This document shows, piece by piece, positions 1 through 7,609 of a stretch of DNA of 64,000 nucleotides; the first letter of the stretch is position 1; the number at the start of each line of letters is the position of its first letter. The notes under the pieces are model-generated. The model was not told the DNA's origin, did not search any database, and saw only the letters and a list, made by a program, of their open reading frames with translations. Source of the DNA: JACMNW01 sp043721855 (GTDB taxonomy: Bacteria; Pseudomonadota; Alphaproteobacteria; Rhodobacterales; Rhodobacteraceae); assembly GCA_043721855.1 (NCBI GenBank), contig JAYSPY010000025.1:1-64000 (forward strand), read 5' to 3'. The translations under genes and the position numbers were made by a program.

Positions 1-104
1 CATAGGATGTGATTTGCCCATTCCAACCCCCAACATCTGGCAGGATCAGTGAATCACACAGACTTCAAATTGGGAATCCTGAATCAGATGCGGAACGACA
101 TGCT

Positions 105-950
105 CTAGCGCCGGGCGATGCTGGCCAGCGCCACGCCGCCCAACACAAGCAGCGATGCCACAATGAACCGAAAGCCAATCCCTTCTCCCAGCCAAACCGC
201 GCCTGCGCCTGCGGCAAGCATCGGCACTGTCAGTTGCGCCACCCCCGCACGTGCCGCCCCCAACTGCGGCACCACCGCGTACCACAGCGCATAACCCAGC
301 CCTGATGTCACCGCCCCCGACAAAACCGCCAGCCCGACCCCTGTAGGTTGCGGGGCGTGGCCCAGCCCCAGGAGCCACGCCAGCCCGCCTGCCATCGGCA
401 ATGCGAGCATGAAATTGGTCGCTGTTGCCAACAGCGGGTCCACCACGCCGCGCCCAGCCAGCGAATAAATTCCCCATCCAACGCCACCCATAACCATTGC
501 AGCAACTGGCCCCGCTGCGCCAATGTCGCTGCCCGGCGCCACCAACACCAACAACCCGACAAAGGCCATTCCGGCCCCAGCCCAACGCGCATATGGCACA
601 GCCTCACCAACTGTCAAAGCGCCCGCGAACATCGTGATCTGCACCGATCCAAACAAGATCAAAGCGCCGATGCCCGCATCAAGCGTCAGGTAAGCCGTGG
701 AAAAACCGAACAAATACGCAAGTAATCCCAGCACTCCGGCAAGCCGCCCCTGCCAGCCCGGCCAAAGCGCACCACCGTGCAAAACCCGACGCCCCAGCAC
801 CAAAAGTGCCAGCACGGTGGCCCCTGCCGCCAGCCGGATCACGGCATAAGCCACAGGGTCGATCAGCCCTGCCCCCACCGCCATCCGGTTCAAAACCGAA
901 TTCGCGGCAAAGGCCAGCATTGCAAGGGAAGTCCACAAAAACAGCGCCAT
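105..950 (-). CDS. EamA/DMT-family inner-membrane permease
   Basis: This is a probable ten-helix permease of the drug/metabolite transporter superfamily; the substrate cannot be told from sequence. The product is almost entirely hydrophobic, with two half-repeats of about five membrane segments, each resembling an EamA domain (residues about 5-130 and 140-278), separated near residues 132-150. I chose ATG 950 (281 aa) because a purine-rich AGGGGG lies just upstream and the first helix then begins directly (ALFLWTSLAMLAF). A GTG at 980 would add ten residues. It is transcribed on the same strand as groESL, but the groEL terminator and a dispersed repeat separate them, so it probably has its own promoter. 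Family assignment is firm; function is open. Confidence 0.85.
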   Translation of the reverse strand: MALFLWTSLAMLAFAANSVLNRMAVGAGLIDPVAYAVIRLAAGATVLALLVLGRRVLHGGALWPGWQGRLAGVLGLLAYLFGFSTAYLTLDAGIGALILFGSVQITMFAGALTVGEAVPYARWAGAGMAFVGLLVLVAPGSDIGAAGPVAAMVMGGVGWGIYSLAGRGVVDPLLATATNFMLALPMAGGLAWLLGLGHAPQPTGVGLAVLSGAVTSGLGYALWYAVVPQLGAARAGVAQLTVPMLAAGAGAVWLGEGIGFRFIVASLLVLGGVALASIARR

Positions 951-1003
951 GCCCCCTGCATAGACTGCGCGGGTTGCCACGACAATCGCAGCCCTCTGCC
1001 AGC

Positions 1004-1024
1004 TTCCTTTTCGCCTAAATACTC
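1004..1024 (-). repeat. dispersed 21-nt element, copy a
   Basis: On the minus strand this reads GAGTATTT-A-GGCGAAAAGGAA, one of five copies of the same core in the window. It lies between the permease gene and the groEL terminator. The stretch next to it (about 1030-1090) contains CGGGGAACCCG twice within small inverted repeats. Confidence 0.75.
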
Positions 1025-1102
1025 AAAAACCTTGAGCCTTTCCGGGGAACCCGGACAGGCGAGGCAAAACCTTGCGGGGAACCCGCCCTATTTCATAACT
1101 GT

Positions 1103-1137
1103 CAAAAGAAAAAGGGCACCCTTTCGGATGCCCTTTT
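1103..1137 (-). terminator. rho-independent terminator of groESL
   Basis: A 9-bp perfect stem (AAAAGGGCA at 1110-1118 with TGCCCTTTT at 1129-1137) is followed on the minus strand by a U-rich tract, 28 bases downstream of the groEL stop codon. Confidence 0.85.
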
Positions 1138-1164
1138 CCATACTTTCCAAGCGGGAAAGGATGA

Positions 1165-2811
1165 TTACATCATCCCGTCCATGCCGCCCATTCCACCCAT
1201 GCCGCCGCCCATGCCGCCGCCCGACCTGGGCTCCGGACGGTCTGCGATCATGGCTTCGGTGGTGATCAGCAGCGAGGCCACTGATGCCGCATCTTCCAGT
1301 GCAGTGCGCACAACTTTGGCGGGGTCGATCACACCGAACTTGAACATGTCACCATATTCTTCGGTCTGCGCGTTAAAGCCAAAGGTCTTGTCGTCGCTTT
1401 CGCGCACTTTGCCCGCAACAACAGCGCCGTCCACACCTGCGTTTTGCGCGATCTGGCGCAGCGGTGCTTCCAATGCTTTGCGCACGATGGCGATGCCGGC
1501 ATTCTGGTCGCTGTTGGCGCCCGTCATGCCTTCCAGAACCTTACCGGCCTGGATCAGGGCAACGCCACCGCCAACCACGATGCCTTCTTGAACGGCAGCG
1601 CGGGTTGCGTTCAGCGCGTCATCGACGCGGTCTTTACGCTCTTTCACTTCGATTTCCGTCATGCCGCCGACGCGGATAACAGCAACACCACCCGCCAGTT
1701 TGGCGACGCGTTCCTGCAGTTTTTCCTTGTCGTAATCGGATGTGGTTTCTTCGATCTGGGTGCGGATCTGGTCAACCCGTGCCTTGATTTCGGCCTTGTC
1801 ACCGGCGCCGTCAATGACGGTCGTGGTGTCTTTGGTGATCGTGACCTTCTTGGCCCGGCCAAGCATGTCCAGACCGACATTTTCCAGCTTCATGCCAAGA
1901 TCTTCAGAAATGACCTGACCACCTGACAGAACCGCGATGTCCTGCAACATGGCTTTGCGACGGTCGCCAAAGCCAGGTGCTTTCACAGCCGCAATCTTCA
2001 AGCCACCGCGCAGCTTGTTCACCACAAGTGTGGCAAGCGCTTCGCCTTCAACATCTTCTGAAATGATCAGAAGAGGCTTCTGGCTTTGAATAACGGCTTC
2101 CAGCAACGGAACCATTGGCTGCAAGCTGCCCAACTTCTTTTCGTGCAACAGGATGTACACGTCTTCCAATTCGACCAACATCTTGTCTGGGTTGGTCACG
2201 AAATAGGGCGACAGATAGCCACGGTCGAACTGCATGCCTTCGACGACTTCGGTTTCTGTTTCCAGACCCTTGTTTTCCTCGACGGTGATCACGCCTTCAT
2301 TGCCGACTTTTTGCATCGCATCGGCGATTTGACGGCCGATTTCAGCCTCGCCGTTCGCAGAAATGGTGCCAACCTGCGCCACTTCGTCGCTGTCCTTGAC
2401 GGGCCGCGACGCTGCTTTGATCGCGGCTACAACTTTGACCACGGCCATATCGATGCCGCGCTTCAGATCCATCGGGTTCATGCCGGCGGCAACCGCCTTC
2501 AGACCTTCCTTGATGATCGCCTGTGCCAGAACCGTCGCGGTGGTTGTACCGTCGCCAGCCTCGTCATTGGTGCGCGAAGCGACTTCCTTCACCATCTGCG
2601 CGCCCATGTTTTCGAACTTGTCGGAAAGCTCGATCTCTTTGGCAACGGTCACACCGTCTTTGGTGATGCGGGGGGAACCGAACGACTTGTCGATCACCAC
2701 ATTGCGGCCTTTTGGCCCAAGGGTAACTTTCACAGCGTCGGCAAGAATGTTTACGCCGCGCAACATACGGTCGCGGGCATCGGTATCGAACTTGACGTCC
2801 TTAGCAGCCAT
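1165..2811 (-). CDS. groL: chaperonin GroEL (60 kDa, Cpn60)
   Basis: This is the ATP-driven folding chamber of the cytosol; it forms two stacked seven-subunit rings and works with the GroES lid. The 548 residues match the family length. The nucleotide-binding DGTTT motif lies at residues 87-91, and the chain ends in the flexible GGM-repeat tail (from about residue 532) typical of the chaperonin that folds general substrates. It follows groES by 94 bases in one operon. That gap holds a GCGTAGGATGGGC palindrome (2846-2870) that could form a hairpin in the mRNA between the two genes. Control is by CIRCE and a heat-shock-type promoter upstream of groES. A terminator follows. Confidence 0.98.
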   Translation of the reverse strand: MAAKDVKFDTDARDRMLRGVNILADAVKVTLGPKGRNVVIDKSFGSPRITKDGVTVAKEIELSDKFENMGAQMVKEVASRTNDEAGDGTTTATVLAQAIIKEGLKAVAAGMNPMDLKRGIDMAVVKVVAAIKAASRPVKDSDEVAQVGTISANGEAEIGRQIADAMQKVGNEGVITVEENKGLETETEVVEGMQFDRGYLSPYFVTNPDKMLVELEDVYILLHEKKLGSLQPMVPLLEAVIQSQKPLLIISEDVEGEALATLVVNKLRGGLKIAAVKAPGFGDRRKAMLQDIAVLSGGQVISEDLGMKLENVGLDMLGRAKKVTITKDTTTVIDGAGDKAEIKARVDQIRTQIEETTSDYDKEKLQERVAKLAGGVAVIRVGGMTEIEVKERKDRVDDALNATRAAVQEGIVVGGGVALIQAGKVLEGMTGANSDQNAGIAIVRKALEAPLRQIAQNAGVDGAVVAGKVRESDDKTFGFNAQTEEYGDMFKFGVIDPAKVVRTALEDAASVASLLITTEAMIADRPEPRSGGGMGGGMGGMGGMDGMM

Positions 2812-2845
2812 TTTGCTTGCTCCTAGAATTGATTAAAAGTTGAAA

Positions 2846-2870
2846 GCGTAGGATGGGCAATCTGCCCATC
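2846..2870. repeat. GATGGGC palindromic element between groES and groEL
   Basis: GCGTAGGATGGGC is followed by AATCT and GCCCATC, giving a 7-bp stem GATGGGC/GCCCATC. A second, nearly identical copy lies in reverse orientation at 4410-4435. In the groESL transcript it would form a hairpin between the two reading frames. Confidence 0.75.
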
Positions 2871-2905
2871 ACCCCATTCAGGAAATGATCCCGAGGATAT
2901 CAGCG

Positions 2906-3193
2906 TCAGCTGATAATGCCCAAAATATCGCTTTCTTTCATGATCAGCAGGTCTTCACCGTCAATCTTCACTTCGGTGCCGGACCATTTGCCGAACAGGA
3001 TACGGTCGCCAGCCTTGACCGACGGCGCGATCAGCTCGCCGGAATCCTTGCGGGCACCCTCGCCCACGGAAATGATCTCGGCCTCGGCGGGCTTTTCCTT
3101 GGCGGTTTCCGGAATGATCAGGCCGCCCTTGGTTTTATCTTCGCCCTCGATGCGGCGCACCAGGACACGGTCATGCAGCGGTTTGAATGCCAT
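2906..3193 (-). CDS. groS: co-chaperonin GroES (Cpn10)
   Basis: This is the heptameric lid of the GroEL chamber. The 95 residues match the usual length. The N-terminal KPLHDRVLVRR strand, the mobile-loop region around residues 16-32 (GEDKTKGGLIIPE) and the C-terminal strand KIDGEDLLIMKESDILGI are all present. It is the first gene of the groES-groEL operon. Upstream on the same strand lie CIRCE (3231-3257) and a CTTGAC-17-CTATCT promoter (3267-3295), so both the HrcA repressor and a heat-shock sigma factor are likely regulators. Confidence 0.98.
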   Translation of the reverse strand: MAFKPLHDRVLVRRIEGEDKTKGGLIIPETAKEKPAEAEIISVGEGARKDSGELIAPSVKAGDRILFGKWSGTEVKIDGEDLLIMKESDILGIIS

Positions 3194-3230
3194 CTGAAAA
3201 CACTCCCTTTTGGTTTCAGGTTGAATAAGA

Positions 3231-3257
3231 TTAGCACTCGTATTGACTGAGTGCTAA
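3231..3257 (-). promoter_or_regulatory. CIRCE operator (HrcA binding site)
   Basis: TTAGCACTC, nine bases, then GAGTGCTAA: a perfect match to the CIRCE consensus of 9-N9-9. It lies 38 bases upstream of the groES start and directly downstream of the predicted -10 box, as expected for a repressor site in the leader. HrcA itself is not encoded in the window. Confidence 0.97.
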
Positions 3258-3266
3258 CTGCGGCTG

Positions 3267-3295
3267 AGATAGGCAAAGCTACCGCGCGAGTCAAG
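3267..3295 (-). promoter_or_regulatory. predicted groESL promoter, RpoH-like
   Basis: On the minus strand CTTGAC (3295-3290) is separated by 17 bases from CTATCT (3272-3267). CTTGAC with a C-rich -10 fits alphaproteobacterial heat-shock sigma promoters and is also acceptable for the vegetative sigma factor. CIRCE follows nine bases downstream. Confidence 0.7.
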
Positions 3296-3416
3296 CCCGC
3301 CAACTGCTAAAACGCGCCCAACGCGCCCGCAAATTCGCAAAACTGCCCTTGGTATTTCGCCCGATCGGTGCCACCTGTCTAAGGCTGTAATGCCAAAGCT
3401 TTATGACGGAGCCTGC

Positions 3417-4409
3417 ATGAAACGCCTTACCGCGGCCCTCGGCACGCTGCTGTGCCTTAGCAGTCCCTTGCAAGCGCAATGTCTTGGGAAAAACCTGATC
3501 GCGGGCCTTTCCCCCACAGACCGCGCCGTTCTGGATGCGCAAACTGCAAAAATCCCGCACCCGGTCGGTAACTATTGGCGGGCCACAAAGGCGGGGCAAA
3601 CCATCACCCTGATCGGGTCTTACCATTTGGATGATCCGCGCCACGCAGCGACCATCGCCGCCCTGACCCCGATTATCGACGCCGCCACAACCGTTCTGGT
3701 CGAAGCCGGACCGGAAGAAGAAAAGGCGCTGAAAACCCAACTCGCGCGTGATCCGGGTCTGATGATCATCACCACCGGGCCCACGCTTGTTGACCAACTC
3801 CCTGCGGAGGATTGGGCAGCACTGACCACTGCCATGCGCGCGCGGGGCATTCCCGCCTTCATGGTCGCAAAATTTCAGCCGTGGTATATTTCGGTGATGC
3901 TGGGCATTCCGCCCTGCGCCATGGCGCAAGCGTCTGTGTCTGAAGGCCTTGATGGCCAGATCATGGATGCTGCCATTGCGGCAAATGTGCCGATCAAGGC
4001 GCTGGAACCGTTTGATACCGTGTTTGAAATCTTCGGCGGCCTGTCGAACGCAGATCAACTTTCGATGATCCATTCCACGCTTGCCATGGAACATTTGGGC
4101 GCAGATTACGCCATCACCCTTGCGGATACCTATTTCTCGCAAGACACCCGCGCCATCTGGGAATTTACCAAGCTGCAAGCCCTGGCCGTACCCGGCGCCA
4201 CGCCAGACCAGGTCAACGGCGAATTCGACCGCATGGAAGAGGCGCTGATGGCCAAACGCAACCGATCGTGGATACCAGTGATCAAGGCCGCCGCCGCCGA
4301 TGGCCCGGTTTTCGCCGCTTTCGGCGCGTTGCATCTGTCGGGCAAAGATGGCGTTTTGGCGCTGTTGGAACGTGACGGATATACCGTGGCACGGCTTTCC
4401 ATCCCGTGA
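3417..4409 (+). CDS. TraB/GumN family protein, exported
   Basis: This is a member of the TraB/GumN (PrgY) family, whose other members include presumed metal-dependent proteases; the target here is unknown. An N-terminal signal peptide (MKRLTAALGTLLCLSSPLQA, cleavage after residue 20) predicts export to the periplasm. The conserved GSYH motif lies at residues 67-70. A second conserved histidine (FGALHLSGKDG) lies near the C-terminus, about residue 305. I chose ATG 3417 because GGAG lies six bases upstream and it begins the signal peptide; ATG 3390 would place nine polar residues in front. The gene stands alone, divergent from groES, and ends next to a palindromic repeat. Confidence 0.85.
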   Translation: MKRLTAALGTLLCLSSPLQAQCLGKNLIAGLSPTDRAVLDAQTAKIPHPVGNYWRATKAGQTITLIGSYHLDDPRHAATIAALTPIIDAATTVLVEAGPEEEKALKTQLARDPGLMIITTGPTLVDQLPAEDWAALTTAMRARGIPAFMVAKFQPWYISVMLGIPPCAMAQASVSEGLDGQIMDAAIAANVPIKALEPFDTVFEIFGGLSNADQLSMIHSTLAMEHLGADYAITLADTYFSQDTRAIWEFTKLQALAVPGATPDQVNGEFDRMEEALMAKRNRSWIPVIKAAAADGPVFAAFGALHLSGKDGVLALLERDGYTVARLSIP

Positions 4410-4435
4410 GATGGGCGATATCGCCCATCCTACGC
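4410..4435. repeat. GATGGGC palindromic element, second copy
   Basis: GATGGGCGAT-ATCGCCCATC is a perfect 20-bp palindrome followed by CTACGC. Read on the minus strand it matches the groES-groEL spacer element at 2846-2870. It lies between convergent genes (TraB and the toxin), where it may also help termination in both directions. Confidence 0.75.
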
Positions 4436-4446
4436 CCGCACCTACG

Positions 4447-4722
4447 CTACCGATAAACCGCGCCCCGATGCCCGACGCCAACCACGATCACCGTGACAAT
4501 CTGATCCCGAATATCAACCAAGATGCGATAATCCCCCACGCGGTAGCGCCAAAGCCCGGCATAGCGCGCGCCTTGCAGCGCCTCGCCAAGCTGGCGGGGG
4601 TCATCCAGGCTGGCGATGCGCAACCTTGGAAACGCCGTCACACACTTTGCTTCAACCCGACCCATCTTGGCCAATTGCTTTTTGGCCGCGTCTGAAACCT
4701 CAATCTGCCAGACCAAGTTCAC
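4447..4722 (-). CDS. RelE/ParE-superfamily toxin
   Basis: This is the toxin of a type II toxin-antitoxin pair. The 91 residues fit the RelE/StbE fold: an N-terminal strand VWQIEVS, a helix with lysines (AAKKQLAKM), and the C-terminal strands LWRYRVGDYRILVDI and IVTVIVVGVGHR with the basic and tyrosine residues typical of ribosome-dependent mRNA interferases. The start is GTG at 4722, and the gene overlaps the antitoxin by 23 bases, so it is translationally coupled to it. Autoregulation through the inverted repeat at 4936-4970 is likely. RelE is the best reading; a gyrase-directed ParE cannot be excluded. Confidence 0.85.
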   Translation of the reverse strand: MNLVWQIEVSDAAKKQLAKMGRVEAKCVTAFPRLRIASLDDPRQLGEALQGARYAGLWRYRVGDYRILVDIRDQIVTVIVVGVGHRGAVYR

Positions 4723-4924
4723 GCTCCGGATCCGCTAGCGGATAGGTCTTTCCCTCGCCACTCGCCAACCGTTCCATCACCGCTTTGGACATGTAGATAT
4801 CTTCCATATCCTCCAGCTTGGCCATCAGGGCGGCGCGCACATAATAGGTTTTGCTGCGCCCGGTAGCCTTGGCCAACGCATCCAGCCGTTTTTCAATATC
4901 TTCGGGTAGCCTGACAGAGAGCAT
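4700..4924 (-). CDS. ribbon-helix-helix antitoxin of the RelE-type pair
   Basis: This is the antitoxin and DNA-binding autorepressor of the module. The N-terminal MLSVRLPEDIEKRLDALAK is a classic ribbon-helix-helix beta strand and first helix. The tail (ERLASGEGKTYPLADPEREL) would wrap the toxin. I chose ATG 4924 (74 aa) because AAGGTG lies about nine bases upstream and the protein then begins at the DNA-binding strand. An ATG at 4945 would put the start inside the operator. The overlap with the toxin and the repeat upstream support an intact operon. Confidence 0.85.
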   Translation of the reverse strand: MLSVRLPEDIEKRLDALAKATGRSKTYYVRAALMAKLEDMEDIYMSKAVMERLASGEGKTYPLADPERELGLAD

Positions 4925-4935
4925 GGGGCACCTTG

Positions 4936-4970
4936 AGTTTGTCATACACGCACTACTTGTATGACAAACT
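4936..4970. promoter_or_regulatory. operator of the toxin-antitoxin operon
   Basis: AGTTTGTCATACA (4936-4948) and TGTATGACAAACT (4958-4970) form a perfect 13-bp inverted repeat with a 9-base spacer, beginning 11 bases upstream of the antitoxin start. A site of this shape suits a dimer of ribbon-helix-helix dimers and would cover the promoter. Confidence 0.8.
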
Positions 4971-5089
4971 AACGCATCTTCCCGTCCAATTCAAACCCCG
5001 ACGGTCCGGCGCGTGACAATGGCGCACGGCCCATTTATAACCGCGCGAAAATCCCCTCCCGCAAACCCCTTGAATTGAACGGACCAACC

Positions 5090-6010
5090 ATGACCACCCT
5101 CGTATTCGGCCACAAATCCCCTGACACAGATGCCACCATGTCCGCCATCATCTGGGCGTGGTATCTGAACACTGTGCGCGGCGGCGATGCGAAGCCCGTG
5201 TTGCTGGGCACACCCAACACTGAAGCCGCATTTGTGCTGTCGCATTGGGGCTTTGCGCAGCCGGACATTATCTCCGATGTGACTGCTGGGCAGAATGTGG
5301 TGATCGTTGATACCAACAACCCCGCCGAACTGCCGCCCTCTGTCGGGCAGGCAACGATCCTGGCGATCATCGACCATCACATGCTTGTGGGCGGGCTTGC
5401 CTCTAAAACTCCGATCGATGTGATCATCCGCCCGCTTGCCTGCACCGCCACCGTGATGCACGACATCATGGGCGATGATCTGGCACGCGCCCCGCGCGAC
5501 ATCAAAGGTGCGATGTTGTCGTGCATTCTGTCCGACACGCTGGCGTTTCGCAGCCCCACCACAACCGACCATGACCGCAGCGTTGCCGAAAAGCTGGCGG
5601 TCGATCTGGGTGTCAATATGAGCGACCTCGCCTCTGCGATGTTTGCCGCCAAATCGGACGTGTCGCGTTTTTCGGATGCTGAACTTCTTCGCATGGATTC
5701 TAAAGAATACAACGTCGCGGGCCGCGAATTGCGCGTGTCGGTGCTGGAAACCACTTCGCCCGAAGTGGTGCTGGACCGCAAGGCATCGCTGATGGCGTCG
5801 ATGGTGGGCGTGGCGGCGGAAGACGGCGCGGATCAGGTGTTGCTGTTCGTGGTCGATATCCTGAAAGAAGAGGCCACGCTGCTGGTGCCCAACGATCTGG
5901 TCAAGCAAATGGCCGAAGCGTCGTTTGGCGTGAAGGTCACCGGCGACACGGTCGTATTGCCCGGCGTGATGAGCCGCAAAAAGCAGATCATCCCAATGCT
6001 CAAACTTTGA
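5090..6010 (+). CDS. ppaC: manganese-dependent inorganic pyrophosphatase (family II)
   Basis: This cytosolic enzyme hydrolyses pyrophosphate to two phosphates and pulls biosynthetic reactions forward. It is a DHH-family phosphoesterase. The N-terminal metal site GHKSPDTD is at residues 7-14, an acidic metal ligand follows in VDTNNPAEL (about 74), and the signature DHH is near residues 97-99 (IIDHHML). The C-terminal DHHA2 domain carries the substrate-binding SRKK motif (about residues 294-297). Its 306 residues match the family. ATG 5090 starts directly at the first strand; a TTG at 5075 would add five residues. A hairpin (6018-6039) follows the stop codon. Confidence 0.95.
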   Translation: MTTLVFGHKSPDTDATMSAIIWAWYLNTVRGGDAKPVLLGTPNTEAAFVLSHWGFAQPDIISDVTAGQNVVIVDTNNPAELPPSVGQATILAIIDHHMLVGGLASKTPIDVIIRPLACTATVMHDIMGDDLARAPRDIKGAMLSCILSDTLAFRSPTTTDHDRSVAEKLAVDLGVNMSDLASAMFAAKSDVSRFSDAELLRMDSKEYNVAGRELRVSVLETTSPEVVLDRKASLMASMVGVAAEDGADQVLLFVVDILKEEATLLVPNDLVKQMAEASFGVKVTGDTVVLPGVMSRKKQIIPMLKL

Positions 6011-6017
6011 CCATAAC

Positions 6018-6039
6018 GCCGGGCGATATTCCGCCCGGC
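6018..6039 (+). terminator. hairpin after ppaC
   Basis: GCCGGGCG (6018-6025) pairs with CGCCCGGC (6032-6039) across a 6-base loop. No U-tract follows, so it may stabilise the 3' end or act as a weak terminator. Confidence 0.4.
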
Positions 6040-6122
6040 AGCTTGGCCCCACCGTTTTGACGCGTATGCACGCAAAACGCACGTGATATGCACGGGGTGT
6101 GCAGCGCCCTGAAAGGCCGAAA

Positions 6123-7013
6123 ATGACCCAGATCACCGTGTCCCTTGCTGATATATCTGCCCGCTATGACGCCGTGTTTTGTGATCTTTGGGGCTGCCTG
6201 CATAACGGCAAGACGCCGTTCCCCGCAGCCGTAGCGGCGCTGCAGGCATTTCGTGCCAAAGGTGGCCTCGTGGTGTTGTTAACCAATGCGCCCCGCCCAA
6301 AACCTAGTGTTGTCCGTCAGTTAGCTGCCATGGGTCTGCCACGTGATGCCTGGGATGAGGTGGTTACCTCTGGCGACGCTGCACAATACGCGCTGATCAC
6401 TGGCGCGGTGGGCCGCCGCGTGCACCATATCGGCGCGCCAAAGGATGAGGCTTTCTTTACCGATTTCGCCGATGATCTGCTGCAAACTGTCGCCGCGGAA
6501 TCCCCCATTATCCGCACCACCCTTGATCAAGCCGAAGGTATCGTCTGCACAGGCCTTGCCGATGATCTGCGCGAGACGCCAGATGACTACCGCGCGGCAC
6601 TTTTGTTCAGCAAGACCATGGACTTGCCGATGCTATGCGTCAACCCCGATATCGTGGTTGATTACGGCGACAAGCGGCTTTATTGCGCCGGTGCTTTGGC
6701 TCAGGCATACGCAGAAATGGGGGGCCGCGTGTTTTATTTCGGCAAGCCGCACCCGCCGATTTATGACCTTGCCCGCCGCCGTTTGGCCGCACTGACCGGC
6801 CGCGATGACGCGCAAATTCTGTGCATCGGCGACGGTATTGCCACCGATATTCAAGGCGGCCAGTCCGAAGGGCATGATACGCTTTTTATCACAGGTGGCA
6901 TCGCGGCAGACCAGTTTGGTGCGGACTTTAACAATCCAAACAAAGACTTGTTGGAAAATTGGCTAGACAAGAAGCAGATTGCTGCCACCTATGCCATGGG
7001 CTATTTGCGATAA
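6123..7013 (+). CDS. HAD-superfamily hydrolase, class IIA (TIGR01459 type)
   Basis: This is a haloacid-dehalogenase-fold phosphatase related to NagD; the substrate is unknown. The nucleophile motif is FCDLWGCLHNG (residues 19-29), with tryptophan at the position that is aspartate in most HAD phosphatases; this DxW form is normal for this alphaproteobacterial subfamily. Motif II is LLTNAPRP (about 60). The C-terminal motif GDGIATDIQGG carries the metal-binding aspartates, and FGKPHPPIYD matches the class IIA cap arrangement. ATG 6123 gives 296 residues; an in-frame ATG at 6099 is possible. It is probably monocistronic. Confidence 0.88.
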   Translation: MTQITVSLADISARYDAVFCDLWGCLHNGKTPFPAAVAALQAFRAKGGLVVLLTNAPRPKPSVVRQLAAMGLPRDAWDEVVTSGDAAQYALITGAVGRRVHHIGAPKDEAFFTDFADDLLQTVAAESPIIRTTLDQAEGIVCTGLADDLRETPDDYRAALLFSKTMDLPMLCVNPDIVVDYGDKRLYCAGALAQAYAEMGGRVFYFGKPHPPIYDLARRRLAALTGRDDAQILCIGDGIATDIQGGQSEGHDTLFITGGIAADQFGADFNNPNKDLLENWLDKKQIAATYAMGYLR

Positions 7014-7137
7014 CTTAAAATCGTAACCATAATTAAATTCCACCCTAAAGCAACATTTCGCAATTATCTTGCGCAACGGATTGCTCTGAGATGCGGCAAT
7101 TGCTAGGGTTTGTGAACTTGAGTCAGGGATTCGCAGG

Positions 7138-7581
7138 ATGCTCGACAATATGCCACGCGGCACGATCTGTATCGAAGACATCGAAATCGGCATGGTCCGC
7201 TATTTGCGCAAAACCGTAACCGACCGGGATATAAGCCTTTTTGCCGAAGTATCGACTGATCATAACCCGGTCCATCTGGACGAAGCTTACGCACAAGACA
7301 CCATTTTTCAGGGCCGCGTCGCGCATGGCATGCTGACCGCGGCCCTGATCTCTGCCGTCATCGGCGAACAGCTTCCGGGGCACGGGGCCGTATATCTTGG
7401 TCAAAGCTTGAAATTCATGGCCCCCGTGCGCCCCGGCGATACGGTGTACGCTGAGGTGAAAGTGACAGCGATCGACCATGCCAAACGCCGGGTAACCCTT
7501 GAAACCCACTGCGCGGTGGGCGATACCCTTGTGCTGAAAGGCGAGGCGCTGGTTTTGGCACCTAGCCGCAAGTTCGACTAA
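7138..7581 (+). CDS. MaoC-like hot-dog dehydratase
   Basis: This is a probable (R)-specific enoyl-CoA hydratase or related dehydratase acting on acyl-CoA thioesters. The active-site motif STDHNPVHLD places the catalytic aspartate and histidine at residues 41 and 46, followed by the hydratase loop IFQGRVAHGML (57-67). Its 147 residues equal one hot-dog domain. It lies 28 bases ahead of ribF in the same direction and may be co-transcribed, though no metabolic link is evident. The acyl chain specificity, and whether it serves polyhydroxyalkanoate synthesis or degradation, cannot be read here. Confidence 0.88.
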   Translation: MLDNMPRGTICIEDIEIGMVRYLRKTVTDRDISLFAEVSTDHNPVHLDEAYAQDTIFQGRVAHGMLTAALISAVIGEQLPGHGAVYLGQSLKFMAPVRPGDTVYAEVKVTAIDHAKRRVTLETHCAVGDTLVLKGEALVLAPSRKFD

Positions 7582-7609
7582 CGGGGTTCTGCCCTGGCAC
7601 TGGGGAAAA

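Noticed and set aside
1..104. Possible terminus of an insertion sequence at the left edge (GGAATCCTGAATCAG region)
   Set aside because: No inverted partner, target duplication or transposase is visible in the window; nothing else could be supported in this stretch.
3291..6136. Long minus-strand frames opposite the TraB and ppaC genes
   Set aside because: Mirror frames; the plus-strand genes show clear family motifs.
7582..7609. FMN riboswitch ahead of ribF
   Set aside because: The gap is only 28 bases, too short for the aptamer.
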